The translations under genes were made by a program, and so were the position numbers. DNA of 64,000 nucleotides from Viridibacillus arvi. GTDB taxonomy: Bacteria; Bacillota; Bacilli; Bacillales_A; Planococcaceae. The stretch covers positions 62,001 to 126,000 of the forward strand of contig NZ_LILB01000009.1 of the NCBI RefSeq assembly GCF_001274945.1, given 5' to 3'. Shown one piece after another: positions 41,667 through 50,203 of the stretch; within the stretch, counting starts at the first letter, position 1; each line of letters starts with the position of its first letter. Below the pieces are notes generated by a model, which saw only the letters and a program-made list of their open reading frames with translations, was not told the DNA's origin and searched no databases.

Positions 41667-42998
41667 ATGAAATATGTAATTATTGGCGGGGATGCTGCAG
41701 GTATGAGCGCAGCGATGGAAATTGTACGTCGGGATAAACAAGCGGAAGTAACAACATTGGATAAGGGGCATATTTACTCTTATGGACAATGTGGTTTACC
41801 ATATGTTATTGCTGGACGAATCCCATCAACAGATAATGTGATTGCACGTAGTGTAGATACTTTTCGAAAGAAATATGGTATCGATGCCAAAACAGGACAT
41901 AATGTGACAAACATCGATTCAGAGGCGAAAACAGTATCTGGTATTGTGCTTGAGACGGATGAAAGTTTTCATATTTCATATGACCGTTTACTTATTGCTA
42001 CTGGAGCTAACCCTATCTTCCCTAACTTTGAGGGTTCTGACTTAGCTGGGATTCATACGTTAAAAACTATACCTGATACAAAAGCTATTTTAAATGATTT
42101 AAATGATTCTGTTAAACAGGTAACCATCATTGGAGGAGGCTACATAGGCTTAGAAATGGCTGAAAGTATAGCAGAACTTGGCAAGAAGGTACGCATTATT
42201 CAACTGGGTAACCAGTTAGCGGATATATTCGATGAAGATATGGCAGAGCTCATTCATGAAGAGGCAAGACAAAATGGTATTGAATTAATTTTCAATGAAG
42301 AAGTGAAAGGCTTTAAGGGAAAAGATCATGTGCAAACAGTTGTGACGGATAAGGGGGAGTATGAGACTGATTTTGTACTAGCAGCAATTGGTGTAAAACC
42401 TAATACAAACTTTCTTGATGGAACCGGTATGCACATGACGCCAAAGGGCGCGATTCTGGTAAATCCATATATGGAGACAAGTCTTGAAAATGTTTATGCC
42501 GCTGGCGATTGTGCTAGTCATTTTCATCGTATTAAGCAGAAGGATGATTATATCCCACTTGGCACTACAGCGAATAAGCAAGGGCGTATTGCAGGTATGA
42601 ATATGGCCGGTGGTGCAAATACGTTCAAGGGCATCGTAGGAACCTCTGTTGTGAAATTCTTTCATTTAACTCTAGGTCGAACAGGATTATCTGAAAAAGA
42701 GGCAGATGAGCTGGGATTCGACTACGAAGTGCATAAGCAAAAAGCGAAAGATATTGCTGGTTACTACCCTGGAAACCAGGAAATGCAATTGAAGCTTATC
42801 TATGAAAAAAAGACGCAGAAATTGTTTGGAGCACAGATTATCGGTGGAAACGGTGTAGATAAACGTATTGATGTTTTTGCTACAGCTCTTTATCACGAGA
42901 TGACGCTGAATGATTTATTGGATTTGGATCTTGCTTATGCACCACCTTTTAACGGAGTTTGGGATCCGATTCAACAGATAGCAAAAAGAAAGTCATGA
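41667..42998 (+). CDS. cdr: CoA-disulfide reductase (pyridine nucleotide-disulfide family)
   Basis: This 443-residue FAD- and NAD(P)H-binding enzyme has VIIGGDAAGMSAAMEI (FAD), the single redox cysteine in SYGQCGLPYVI (C43 type), IIGGGYIGLEMAESI (NADPH) and YAAGDCASHFHR. A single cysteine instead of CxxC marks the CoA-disulfide reductase/NADH oxidase/persulfide reductase group. It probably keeps CoA thiols reduced. Other options are NADH oxidase or CoA-polysulfide reductase. AGAGGTG lies seven bases upstream of ATG 41667; ATG 41661 is too close to it. Confidence 0.88.
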   Translation: MKYVIIGGDAAGMSAAMEIVRRDKQAEVTTLDKGHIYSYGQCGLPYVIAGRIPSTDNVIARSVDTFRKKYGIDAKTGHNVTNIDSEAKTVSGIVLETDESFHISYDRLLIATGANPIFPNFEGSDLAGIHTLKTIPDTKAILNDLNDSVKQVTIIGGGYIGLEMAESIAELGKKVRIIQLGNQLADIFDEDMAELIHEEARQNGIELIFNEEVKGFKGKDHVQTVVTDKGEYETDFVLAAIGVKPNTNFLDGTGMHMTPKGAILVNPYMETSLENVYAAGDCASHFHRIKQKDDYIPLGTTANKQGRIAGMNMAGGANTFKGIVGTSVVKFFHLTLGRTGLSEKEADELGFDYEVHKQKAKDIAGYYPGNQEMQLKLIYEKKTQKLFGAQIIGGNGVDKRIDVFATALYHEMTLNDLLDLDLAYAPPFNGVWDPIQQIAKRKS

Positions 42999-43037
42999 GA
43001 TAAACAGTTGGTTTTATTCCAACTTCTATATAAAGTG

Positions 43038-43075
43038 AAAATCCGTAGAGGCATTAAGCTTCTACGGATTTTCTT
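43038..43075. terminator. bidirectional terminator overlapping vanZ end
   Basis: The stem AAAATCCGTAGA / TCTACGGATTTT separates converging genes. Its right arm encodes the last codons of the VanZ-like gene. Confidence 0.8.
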
Positions 43076-43536
43076 CGTGTTAATACTAGTATGAATTTTA
43101 AAAGGATGAGAAATGTGACAGCACCTGCTGTATCTAACATTACATCTTGAAAAGTAGCTGTTCGACCGGTTGTAAAATATTGATGAAGTTCATCAAGTGC
43201 CGCTAATGAAAATGTCAGAAGGGCTGCGGTGAATAGGCGGAATTTATGTTTAGGTAAAGCAATAAATATTGTTATCGCTATCAATCCGAACATGCCAAAA
43301 TGCGCAGCTTTTCGGATTAAGAATTCTAAAAAGTAATAATAACCGCGCTCGTCTACTGATACAATTATTCCCCAATAGGGAATTTCTAATAGGGATAATA
43401 GAGGTCTTAATGGTTCATTTGGAAACCACTCACGTAATGTTGGTACGATAGTTTGCTGCTCATAGCTCTGACTAGATGAGATGAAAATGACTAACAGTAA
43501 TATGAGTAATGGAATTAATTTTATTAATTTTTTCAT
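43054..43536 (-). CDS. VanZ family membrane protein
   Basis: This 160-residue protein with about four helices matches VanZ-like proteins: FLIRKAAHFGMFGLIAITIFIAL and DELHQYFTTGRTATFQDVMLDTAGA, which are the family signature. Named after a teicoplanin-resistance gene, most chromosomal copies have unknown function. No strong ribosome binding site is seen before ATG 43536. Its last residues (RRKSVEA) are encoded within the shared terminator stem. Confidence 0.88.
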   Translation of the reverse strand: MKKLIKLIPLLILLLVIFISSSQSYEQQTIVPTLREWFPNEPLRPLLSLLEIPYWGIIVSVDERGYYYFLEFLIRKAAHFGMFGLIAITIFIALPKHKFRLFTAALLTFSLAALDELHQYFTTGRTATFQDVMLDTAGAVTFLILLKFILVLTRRKSVEA

Positions 43537-43668
43537 ATAAGAACCATACCATAAATCGACAGGATTTTCAGTCGGTGTAATGAAAATGCTAATTATACTG
43601 TAACCTTTTGTAATCTTATGAAAGATGTTATGCTAAAAAAGCACTTAAATGATAAAGGACGTGTTAGA

Positions 43669-44661
43669 ATGCCCGGACGTAATGAACCGTGTCCATGTGG
43701 TAGTGGTAAGAAATACAAAAAATGCTGTGAGAAGAAAGAAGCAGTCACAGTAGAAACCGTATACGCAGAAGAATTAGAAAGAGTATTGCAAACATTTTAT
43801 GATAAGTATCCGTTACGTAGCGACATTCCTGAGTTTGCTGAAGTAGCGAAGAAATGGCATAATGCAGTCGGCAAATATTTATTAGAAGATATGATTGAAG
43901 CCATTGCATTAGATGCATATTTCTTCCATGATAGAACGGATATTTGGCAAGGATATTTGCAAAAAGTGAAAAAAGAAATAGTACGCCCATCGACTTTAAC
44001 TGTATTAAACACTTGGGGGCATCCAACAATGATGGTTGCTGAAGTAACATCGATTGAAGAGAATTATATGGAAGTGCGTAATATTTTAACAGATGATGTA
44101 GTACATTTGCGTCGTGAAAGTGACAAACCTGTTCCTGTAGGCGTACATGTATTTTGCTTTATCTTACCAGACGGCTCAAATAAAGAATCACATTATTTAG
44201 CGGTATCTAGTATGATTTTCTTCCCGAAAGATCATCAAGCTGTATTCGAAAAATTGGCGGATACTTTTAAAGCACAATCGGTTTTAGATGAAGAAGCTTA
44301 TTGGAAAGAAAATAGCTTGAGCTTCTGGAAAGAGCTAGGTGAAGCTGGCTTTGAAGGCGGAGAGTTTACGGATTTTGAAGCGGATGTATTTTTACGTGTG
44401 CTAGAGTTTTTAGAAGGCAAAGGACAAGACCCAAGACCAGTTCTTGAAATTGTAGAGGATTATGTTGTAGAACGCCAACCGAAAGCACGTAAGGCTGTTG
44501 CAATTGCGGCAGGTGCTATTCGTTTTGGTGAAGAACAAAAATTATTTGAACCACTTGGAATGACAGTGAAAGAAATCGCTGAAAACTTTGAGGTTTCTCC
44601 ATCTTCATTAAACAAATATTATAATGAGCTAACGACTTATTATACTGAAAAAAATAACTAA
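43669..44661 (+). CDS. SEC-C zinc-motif protein with C-terminal HTH
   Basis: This 330-residue protein begins MPGRNEPCPCGSGKKYKKCC, a SEC-C zinc motif of the type found at the SecA C-terminus. The middle (about 30-290) is not recognised. The C-terminus, MTVKEIAENFEVSPSSLNKYYNEL, looks like a helix-turn-helix. SEC-C proteins often bind ribosomes or SecB-like partners; this one might link zinc or ribosome contact with DNA binding, which is speculation. ATG 43669 follows AAAGGA; an earlier ATG (43618) would put unrelated residues before the motif. Confidence 0.75.
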   Translation: MPGRNEPCPCGSGKKYKKCCEKKEAVTVETVYAEELERVLQTFYDKYPLRSDIPEFAEVAKKWHNAVGKYLLEDMIEAIALDAYFFHDRTDIWQGYLQKVKKEIVRPSTLTVLNTWGHPTMMVAEVTSIEENYMEVRNILTDDVVHLRRESDKPVPVGVHVFCFILPDGSNKESHYLAVSSMIFFPKDHQAVFEKLADTFKAQSVLDEEAYWKENSLSFWKELGEAGFEGGEFTDFEADVFLRVLEFLEGKGQDPRPVLEIVEDYVVERQPKARKAVAIAAGAIRFGEEQKLFEPLGMTVKEIAENFEVSPSSLNKYYNELTTYYTEKNN

Positions 44662-44694
44662 CAAAAAAGCTACTTCAATTAATGAAGCAGCTCT

Positions 44695-44746
44695 AGACTG
44701 TAGACAACTCCGAAGAAATTTGGATTTATCTACAGTCTTTTTATTT
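44695..44746 (+). terminator. terminator after SEC-C gene
   Basis: The stem AGACTGTAGA / TCTACAGTCT with a loop of about 23 bases is followed by TTTTTATTTTT. A smaller hairpin (44667-44692) precedes it. Confidence 0.7.
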
Positions 44747-44771
44747 TTATACAGGATAGATCGGTTGATTC

Positions 44772-44852
44772 GAAGTTTACCGCTCGCTGCGCTCCTGTAG
44801 GGTCTCGACTGTCTCGCTTCTCCCGCAGGAGTCGAGCGGACGCTTCTCCAAA
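44772..44852. repeat. GC-rich dispersed intergenic repeat
   Basis: About 80 bases are strikingly GC-rich compared with the surroundings. Nested inverted arms can fold: CTCCTG(T)AGGG with CCCGCAGGAG, and CTCGACT with AGTCGAG inside them. The wording (CGCTGCGCTCCTG, CTCGACTGTCTCGCTTCTCC, GCAGGAGTCGAGCGGACGC) is familiar as a repeat scattered between genes in many Bacillales genomes. No open frame is supported. It lies between the SEC-C terminator and the GTPase gene. Confidence 0.7.
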
Positions 44853-45013
44853 CCAATACAAACTACCTTCTAACTTTCTATATACTCATTCGTTTTGTAG
44901 ATAAAGGCGGATTTCTAAAAGTGCAAAAAAAGTAAAAAGTTTGCATTCTTAAGAGGTCTGTTATAGCTTTAAAATATGAGAAGTATTGTCCAACCTTCAG
45001 GAGGTTTTAACAG

Positions 45014-46018
45014 ATGAACACAAATCAACCTTTTACAGATGCAGAATTTGATCGTATTTTTGAAGAAAAGTCAGAAGAAATTAATGCCCAGCTGGATCGT
45101 GAAATTTTGATAGCCATGATTGGTGATGTAAACGCTGGGAAATCCTCAACAGTAAATAAATTAATGGGTGACGATGTGGCACCAGTGGGCGCAAATCCTG
45201 GTGAAACTCAGCATATCAAAAAGTATATATACAAAGATAAAATTGTTTTCGTCGATACTCCAGGGCTTGATGATATTAAAAGTGAGAACTCGGATTTAAC
45301 GATGAATTTTTTCCATGAGGCAGATGTCGTGCTATTTTTCCTTAATGCCGCGGGTACTGTTCTTTCAGAAACGGAGCTAGCTTCACTAAAGAAAATAAGT
45401 GCGGTCAATAAAGACATTATTCTCGTACTTAACAAAATTGATGCAGCTGACGATATACCAAGCCTTGTGAAATATGTACAAGACCATACAAATTATCAGT
45501 ATCCGGTGACACCGATTTCTTCTCGCACAGGTGAAAATATGTCCATGTTACAAGAAAAGGTGTTAGAGCTTTTAGAGGTCAAAAAAAAAGACATTTTAAT
45601 GGCAGCTCATATGGCTGATAAGTCGGCAACTGCTAAAAAGTGGATTTTAGGAGCAGGTGCATCAGCAGCTGCGATTGGAGCAGTGCCAATTCCAGGTGCT
45701 GATTTCGTACCTTTAACAACTTTACAAGTAGGTATGATGCTGAAGTTATCTACCCTTTATGGAAAGCCTATCTCTAAAGATAAAGCTAAGGAAATGATTA
45801 TCGCAACGATAGTTGGTAATGTTGGGAAAACAATATTCCGCCAAATAGTAAAATTCGTACCTGGAGCAGGCACTGTGGCTGGTGCAAGTGTGGCAGGTGG
45901 AATGACAATAGCACTCGGTTATGCGGTGAAATATGCGTACGAAAATGACATCGACGTCAATTCCAAAACACTTAAACCTTTATATGAAACGTTTTTAAAA
46001 GACCAAAAGAAAAAGTAA
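45014..46018 (+). CDS. GTPase with C-terminal DUF697 domain
   Basis: This 334-residue protein has an Era/dynamin-like G domain: GDVNAGKSS (G1, about 37-45), VDTPG (G3, 80-84), LNKID (G4, 139-143) and SSRTGEN (G5). The C-terminal part contains GAGASAAAIGAVPIPGADFVPLTTLQ and GAGTVAGASVAGG, hydrophobic DUF697-type hairpins that can bind membrane. It may act in envelope stress or membrane remodelling, but no function is established. It begins with a coiled, acidic N-terminus. AGGAGG precedes ATG 45014; it is a single-gene unit. Confidence 0.85.
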   Translation: MNTNQPFTDAEFDRIFEEKSEEINAQLDREILIAMIGDVNAGKSSTVNKLMGDDVAPVGANPGETQHIKKYIYKDKIVFVDTPGLDDIKSENSDLTMNFFHEADVVLFFLNAAGTVLSETELASLKKISAVNKDIILVLNKIDAADDIPSLVKYVQDHTNYQYPVTPISSRTGENMSMLQEKVLELLEVKKKDILMAAHMADKSATAKKWILGAGASAAAIGAVPIPGADFVPLTTLQVGMMLKLSTLYGKPISKDKAKEMIIATIVGNVGKTIFRQIVKFVPGAGTVAGASVAGGMTIALGYAVKYAYENDIDVNSKTLKPLYETFLKDQKKK

Positions 46019-46027
46019 TATTATATT

Positions 46028-46070
46028 CTGTGCCATAAATCTTACGAAGGATTTATAGCACAGTTTTTTG
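46028..46070 (+). terminator. terminator after GTPase gene
   Basis: The stem CTGTGC-ATAAATC / GATTTAT-GCACAG is followed by TTTTTTG. Confidence 0.88.
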
Positions 46071-46302
46071 TTTTGTGTGGGAAATAATATAGAAAGAACA
46101 CGATCAACAATTATCGAGTATTTCGCTCATCCTATTGCCACAAGCGTTGGATGATAAAAAGTGGGTAGAGTAGCTTTGAAAAATGTTTATCTAAATCGAC
46201 TACTAGATTAATAGTATGGCATTCTAGTAGTCGCTTTCTCATACAATAGTATGAAAGGGATTTCATCCAATTGGTGGTATAAAACACTAATATTATTAAC
46301 AT
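46071..46302 (+). other. gene-free stretch with an orphan hairpin (46197-46233)
   Basis: No coding gene is convincing here. An 11-bp perfect inverted repeat (CGACTACTAGA 46197-46207 / TCTAGTAGTCG 46223-46233) is followed by CTTTCTC, and a smaller CATCC/GGATG hairpin lies upstream. It comes after the GTPase terminator, so it could end a small RNA or be a relic. Not resolved. Confidence 0.35.
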
Positions 46303-46332
46303 ATGATGGAAGTATCGATTGGAGGGAATGTG

Positions 46333-47022
46333 ATGATTATCCAAAAAGTGAGCTTGTATAGCTCGAATTTAGAAGAAACGAAGAATTTTTATGTGGGTAA
46401 ATTAGGCTTTGGGCTTTTAAATGAAAGTATTAATAGTTTTGAAATAGCTGTTGGTACAAGTATTTTAGAATTTAAAGAATATGTTGGGAAAGGTATGCCA
46501 TTCTATCATTTTGCACTCAATGTACCTGGTAATTTATTTCGAGAAGCTAAAAAATGGATTATGCAATTAGTATCCTTAAATAATGATGAAGAAGGGAATG
46601 ATGAGGTGCATTTTGAATCAGCTAAAGCATTCTCATGCTATTTCGAAGATCCTTCAGGCAATATTGTAGAGCTTATTTCACGTTATGGCTCATCTCCACA
46701 AACTAATCTAACTGAACCTTTTTCAGCAAAGAATCTATTAAATATTAGTGAAATAAATGTTACAACAGATGATGTTTTGAATGTTGGTAGTGAACTACAA
46801 CAATATGGTATTGTCCTAACAGATGAGGACCCTTTAGAACCTAATGCTCTAAATTTTTTAGGTGAAAGGGAAGATGGTGCCTTTTTTTTATTAGCACCTA
46901 CTAAGAGAATATGGTATTTTTCGACGAAAGAGGCAGTTAGTTATCCATTAATGATCCAGTTGAAAGATGGCCGATTTGTTGAGGTAAATGAAGATGGAAA
47001 TGTTTCTATTGGGACAAAATAG
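46333..47022 (+). CDS. VOC (glyoxalase-fold) family protein
   Basis: This 229-residue protein has two glyoxalase-type halves. The first includes SLYSSNLEETKNFYVGKLGFGLLNES and CYFEDPSGNIVELISRYG; the second, about 120-229, is more divergent. It may be a ring-cleavage dioxygenase-like or resistance-like enzyme; the substrate is unknown. ATG 46333, after GGAGGGAATGTG, is used; the upstream ATG 46303 precedes that site. It is a single-gene unit. Confidence 0.8.
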   Translation: MIIQKVSLYSSNLEETKNFYVGKLGFGLLNESINSFEIAVGTSILEFKEYVGKGMPFYHFALNVPGNLFREAKKWIMQLVSLNNDEEGNDEVHFESAKAFSCYFEDPSGNIVELISRYGSSPQTNLTEPFSAKNLLNISEINVTTDDVLNVGSELQQYGIVLTDEDPLEPNALNFLGEREDGAFFLLAPTKRIWYFSTKEAVSYPLMIQLKDGRFVEVNEDGNVSIGTK

Positions 47023-47030
47023 TACTTTTA

Positions 47031-47058
47031 AAAAAGGCTGCTTTAGCGGCTTTTTTAT
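47031..47058 (+). terminator. terminator after VOC gene
   Basis: The stem AAAAAGGCTGC / GCGGCTTTTTT (two G-T pairs) has a TTTA loop and a T-run. Confidence 0.8.
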
Positions 47059-47125
47059 TTTAAAGTAGATTATTCTGTGTTTAGTGTTAGAATATGTAAA
47101 AGTGTTCTCGTAGGGGGTTATTGTC

Positions 47126-48148
47126 ATAGCTATTATTAAGCCAAAAAGATTAAAGGTTGGTAGTACAATCGGAATTATTGCGCCATCATCAGGCATAGCA
47201 GCTGATTGTCCCGGTCGTTTGCAAAGAGGAATTGAAGAGATTGAGAAACTAGGCTATAAAGTAGTTGTTGGTGAGTATGCGAGGAAAAGCGACGACTATA
47301 TGGCTGGCACAGTAGATGAAAGATTGATTGATTTACATGCGATGTTTAGTAATCCAAAAATTGACGCGATTATTACGACAATTGGTGGAACTTGTTCACA
47401 TCAATTACTAGATAAAATCGATTATGAACTAATTAAAAATAATCCAAAAATATTTATGGGCTATAGTGATATTACAGCTTTGAATAGCGCTATTTATGAA
47501 AAAACAGGACTTGTTACATTTTTAGGGCCAGCGGTTTTACCTCAGTTTGGTGAATTCAATGGGTTGATGGACTATACATATAAATATTTTCAAAATACTT
47601 TGGTTGAGGTAAATACTGTTGAAATTAACAGTTCATCATATCGTGTATTGGAATCATTATCTTGGGACAAAAAAGATACTAGGGAGCGTGTTAAAGAATT
47701 TAACACTGGTATGCAAATTTTCAAGCAAGGAAAAGCGAAGGGCAAGATTATTGCAGGTAATGTTGGGGTTATGTTGCTTCTAGCAGGAACAGAATACTTT
47801 CCAAATGTGGATGGAGCAATTCTTTGTTTAGAAGATGATGAAGGAGAATGCCCAGAATCAATAGATCGTTATTTTACTCAACTCCGACATATGCGGGTAT
47901 TTGATAAAATTTCTGCATTAGTCATTGGTCGGTTCCATCCATCTGTAGGTTTTGGAGATAATCACGATAATGGGTTATTATACTCCATTTTACAAAGAGC
48001 TACAGAGGGTTATGATTTCCCAATTGTTTACAATGCTGACTTTGGTCACACAGATCCAATGTTCATTTTACCAAATGGTATTCAAGCTTCAATTCAAGCA
48101 AATAAAGACGGAATTGAATTTCGCTTTTTAGAAACAGCTGTACAATAA
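47126..48148 (+). CDS. S66 family peptidase (MccF/LD-carboxypeptidase-like), apparent ATA start
   Basis: From 47126 this 340-residue protein matches MccF-like S66 serine peptidases, which cleave microcin C-type or acyl-peptide conjugates, or LD-peptide bonds. The triad is visible: S114 (MGYSDIT), E236 (LCLEDDEGE) and H308 (DFGHTDP). The N-terminal IIKPKRLKVGSTIGIIAPSSG segment is conserved and in frame, but no ATG, GTG or TTG precedes it: an ATA at 47126 stands eight bases after GGGGG where the start should be. The first in-frame standard start (TTG 47219) would delete this segment. Either ATA is used or the gene is silenced. Confidence 0.75.
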   Translation: MAIIKPKRLKVGSTIGIIAPSSGIAADCPGRLQRGIEEIEKLGYKVVVGEYARKSDDYMAGTVDERLIDLHAMFSNPKIDAIITTIGGTCSHQLLDKIDYELIKNNPKIFMGYSDITALNSAIYEKTGLVTFLGPAVLPQFGEFNGLMDYTYKYFQNTLVEVNTVEINSSSYRVLESLSWDKKDTRERVKEFNTGMQIFKQGKAKGKIIAGNVGVMLLLAGTEYFPNVDGAILCLEDDEGECPESIDRYFTQLRHMRVFDKISALVIGRFHPSVGFGDNHDNGLLYSILQRATEGYDFPIVYNADFGHTDPMFILPNGIQASIQANKDGIEFRFLETAVQ

Positions 48149-48310
48149 ATGATTAGAAATAAGGGTCAATCAGTTGACTTATAAGAGCGGCTTTATAAAC
48201 AGAGCATTTAATAGTGAAATAATAACATTCTTTCACTAGCAGATTCATATCTATCATGGTACTATCGAATTAAATAAAACCGAAATTTTCAAATAAAGAG
48301 GCGAAGTAAT

Positions 48311-48502
48311 TTGTTAAAAGGTTTACCATTATACATGGTGCTAATCGCTGTCGGCTCCCTTAGTATCACATTTGGTATGACGCGTAATTTACCTTTGACG
48401 ATGCAATGGATATTACTTATTAGCGGCACGATTTTAAACATCATTAGCTTGATCGGACTTTTTATATTTTTGGCAAAGCAAGACTCAAATAAAAAAGCAT
48501 AA
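48311..48502 (+). CDS. small two-helix membrane protein
   Basis: This 63-residue protein has two hydrophobic helices (about 4-23 and 31-54) and a short charged tail (AKQDSNKKA). TTG 48311 follows AGAGGCG at usual distance. No family is recognised. A terminator follows within ten bases, which supports a real unit. Confidence 0.55.
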   Translation: MLKGLPLYMVLIAVGSLSITFGMTRNLPLTMQWILLISGTILNIISLIGLFIFLAKQDSNKKA

Positions 48503-48510
48503 CTACTAAG

Positions 48511-48548
48511 AAAGCTATCTCGCTAAAAATGGGATAGCTTTTTATTTT
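48511..48548 (+). terminator. terminator after small membrane protein gene
   Basis: The stem AAAGCTATC / GATAGCTTT is followed by TTTATTTTT. Confidence 0.8.
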
Positions 48549-48569
48549 TGGGAAATAATGTTGATTCTG

Positions 48570-48588
48570 TATATCGCAGCGTGATATA
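48570..48588 (+). promoter_or_regulatory. inverted repeat upstream of first PadR gene
   Basis: TATATC-N7-GATATA lies 40 bases upstream of the PadR start and could be its operator. Confidence 0.4.
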
Positions 48589-48627
48589 GTCGAAGTGTGA
48601 CATAGTTGCAGTAAAAAGAGGTGTCGC

Positions 48628-48957
48628 GTGATTATAGAGCAAATCATTAAAAATTATAGCCCCATGACTGAAACTGCTTTTTATATATTATTGTCATTAT
48701 CAAAACCGAGACATGGTTATGGCATCATTAAGCATGTAGAAGAAGTCACAAATAATCGCTTAAAACTTGGTTCGGGAACGATTTATGGAACGTTAACTAA
48801 GATGGAACGTGACGGTATAATTACTATGTATGCAGATGAAAAACGTAAGAAAATTTATGAAATAACAGATGATGGAAAAACGTTGATGAGACATGAAATG
48901 AAGCGTTTAAATGAATTGTATGTGAATGTCGCAAAATACAAGGGGGCTTTTGAGTGA
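48628..48957 (+). CDS. PadR family regulator (with DUF2812 partner)
   Basis: This 109-residue PadR winged-helix protein has TETAFYILLSLSKPRHGYGIIKHVEE, LGSGTIYGTLTKMERDGIIT and a C-terminal dimer helix. GTG 48628 follows AGAGGTG. Its stop overlaps the start of a DUF2812 membrane protein (GTGA), a known genetic pairing in Firmicutes. An inverted repeat upstream may be its operator. The signal is unknown. Confidence 0.9.
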   Translation: MIIEQIIKNYSPMTETAFYILLSLSKPRHGYGIIKHVEEVTNNRLKLGSGTIYGTLTKMERDGIITMYADEKRKKIYEITDDGKTLMRHEMKRLNELYVNVAKYKGAFE

Positions 48958-50084
48958 CCATAAAAAGGTGGAGACCACTTTGGAGTTATCGTGTTGAAGA
49001 GACGGAGCAATGGTTAGCTGAAATGGCGAGTGACGGTTTGCAGCTATCGAATATACAACGATTTAGTCGCTTTTTTCAATTTGAAAAAGTGGCATCAATT
49101 GAAACAACTTATCAAATCCAATATGGCAAGTCAGCTCAATTAGCAAAAACGCTACAAAATAATGGGTGGCAGGAAGTTGTGAAAGTAAAGCATTGGCAAA
49201 TAGTGAAGAATGATCATCCAACTGTTTCTCTTTTTCCTTCAAGAGATGGTGTTTTGAGACGTATTAGTTCTCATCAGGATAAATGGAGCGGTTTTGCAAT
49301 TATTAGCGCATTGATACTATTGATCATTTTTATACCATTTTGTTTCATGTTGTTTATGTTGGACTTTGAAGATTTGGCACCTATTTGGTGGATGATTCCT
49401 ATTTCAATTGTTATTTTAGCAGTTAGTAATATTAGGTTAAGTACCTTTTTAAAAAGGCAATTACAGGCTTTAGAAAAGACATATTTTAATACAACGATCG
49501 ATCAAGTACAGGCAACAGGAAAGACATTTAGAAAATGGAAGAATACTTGGGCGTACTTTCCTAAAATAATAGAACGATGGTTAATGAAAATGGCGGCACA
49601 AGGCAATAGACTGGTAAAAGTAGATGGGAATTTCTTTATATTTGAAGAAGGCCAAAATGAAAAAGTCTCTTATGTTTGCGAAATGAGAAAACGTGTAGAG
49701 CCTTCTTATTTCGATATGCATAAAGAAGCGGGTTGGAAACTAAAACATAAAACAACACAACATTTCGGCTCCTTCGTCATTTGGGCAAAGCAATATAAAG
49801 AGGGGGAAACAATACCAACCCTAGGGCAGGATATTACTGAAGAGCGAAAGCAAACTTTTCGAACATACTTAAAGCGAAGTGCATCATTGATTTTTTTGAC
49901 AGTATTAAATTTAATACATTTATTACTTCGTATTAAAGATTATAAATTTGGTGGCGACATTGGTGACAAAACTGTTTTAGGAATACTAGCAATAGTAGCA
50001 ATAGTTGTACTGCTAAGCATAAGCATAAGTATATTAATAAATATTTCCTATACGTATTTCTTTAAAGAACGGAAGCTTCATTAA
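48954..50084 (+). CDS. membrane protein with two DUF2812 repeats
   Basis: This 376-residue protein has two copies of the DUF2812 unit: residues about 15-90 (ETEQWLAEMASDGLQLSNIQRFSRFFQFEK) and about 205-285 (IERWLMKMAAQGNRLVKVDGNFFIFEE). Each is followed by a helix pair (about 110-155 and 315-370). DUF2812 proteins are nearly always next to PadR regulators and may sense or respond to membrane stress; function is unknown. Start GTG 48954 overlaps the PadR stop. Confidence 0.85.
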   Translation: MTIKRWRPLWSYRVEETEQWLAEMASDGLQLSNIQRFSRFFQFEKVASIETTYQIQYGKSAQLAKTLQNNGWQEVVKVKHWQIVKNDHPTVSLFPSRDGVLRRISSHQDKWSGFAIISALILLIIFIPFCFMLFMLDFEDLAPIWWMIPISIVILAVSNIRLSTFLKRQLQALEKTYFNTTIDQVQATGKTFRKWKNTWAYFPKIIERWLMKMAAQGNRLVKVDGNFFIFEEGQNEKVSYVCEMRKRVEPSYFDMHKEAGWKLKHKTTQHFGSFVIWAKQYKEGETIPTLGQDITEERKQTFRTYLKRSASLIFLTVLNLIHLLLRIKDYKFGGDIGDKTVLGILAIVAIVVLLSISISILINISYTYFFKERKLH

Positions 50085-50156
50085 CATATGGCATGGTGCT
50101 TTATTGTGTTTCGGCAGTTATATTGTTTGTTGTTTTTTATACAATAGCCTAGTTAC

Positions 50157-50189
50157 GAGCTATTCTTCAAAAATAGGATAGCTTTTTTA
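50157..50189 (+). terminator. terminator after DUF2812 gene
   Basis: The stem GAGCTATTC / GGATAGCTT is followed by TTTTTAT. Confidence 0.75.
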
Positions 50190-50203
50190 TTAAATTCAGT
50201 ACC

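Noticed and set aside
44667..44692. Hairpin AGCTACTTC / GAAGCAGCT as a separate terminator
   Set aside because: No T-tract follows; the better terminator is the next hairpin (44695-44746).
44629..44856. Minus-strand frame across the GC-rich repeat
   Set aside because: It reads through a terminator and the folded repeat, lacks a ribosome site, and has no protein similarity that I recognise.
46132..46344. Minus-strand 70-codon frame between the GTPase and VOC genes
   Set aside because: No ribosome site; low-complexity, aromatic/His-rich composition; overlaps the start of the VOC gene and the orphan hairpin.
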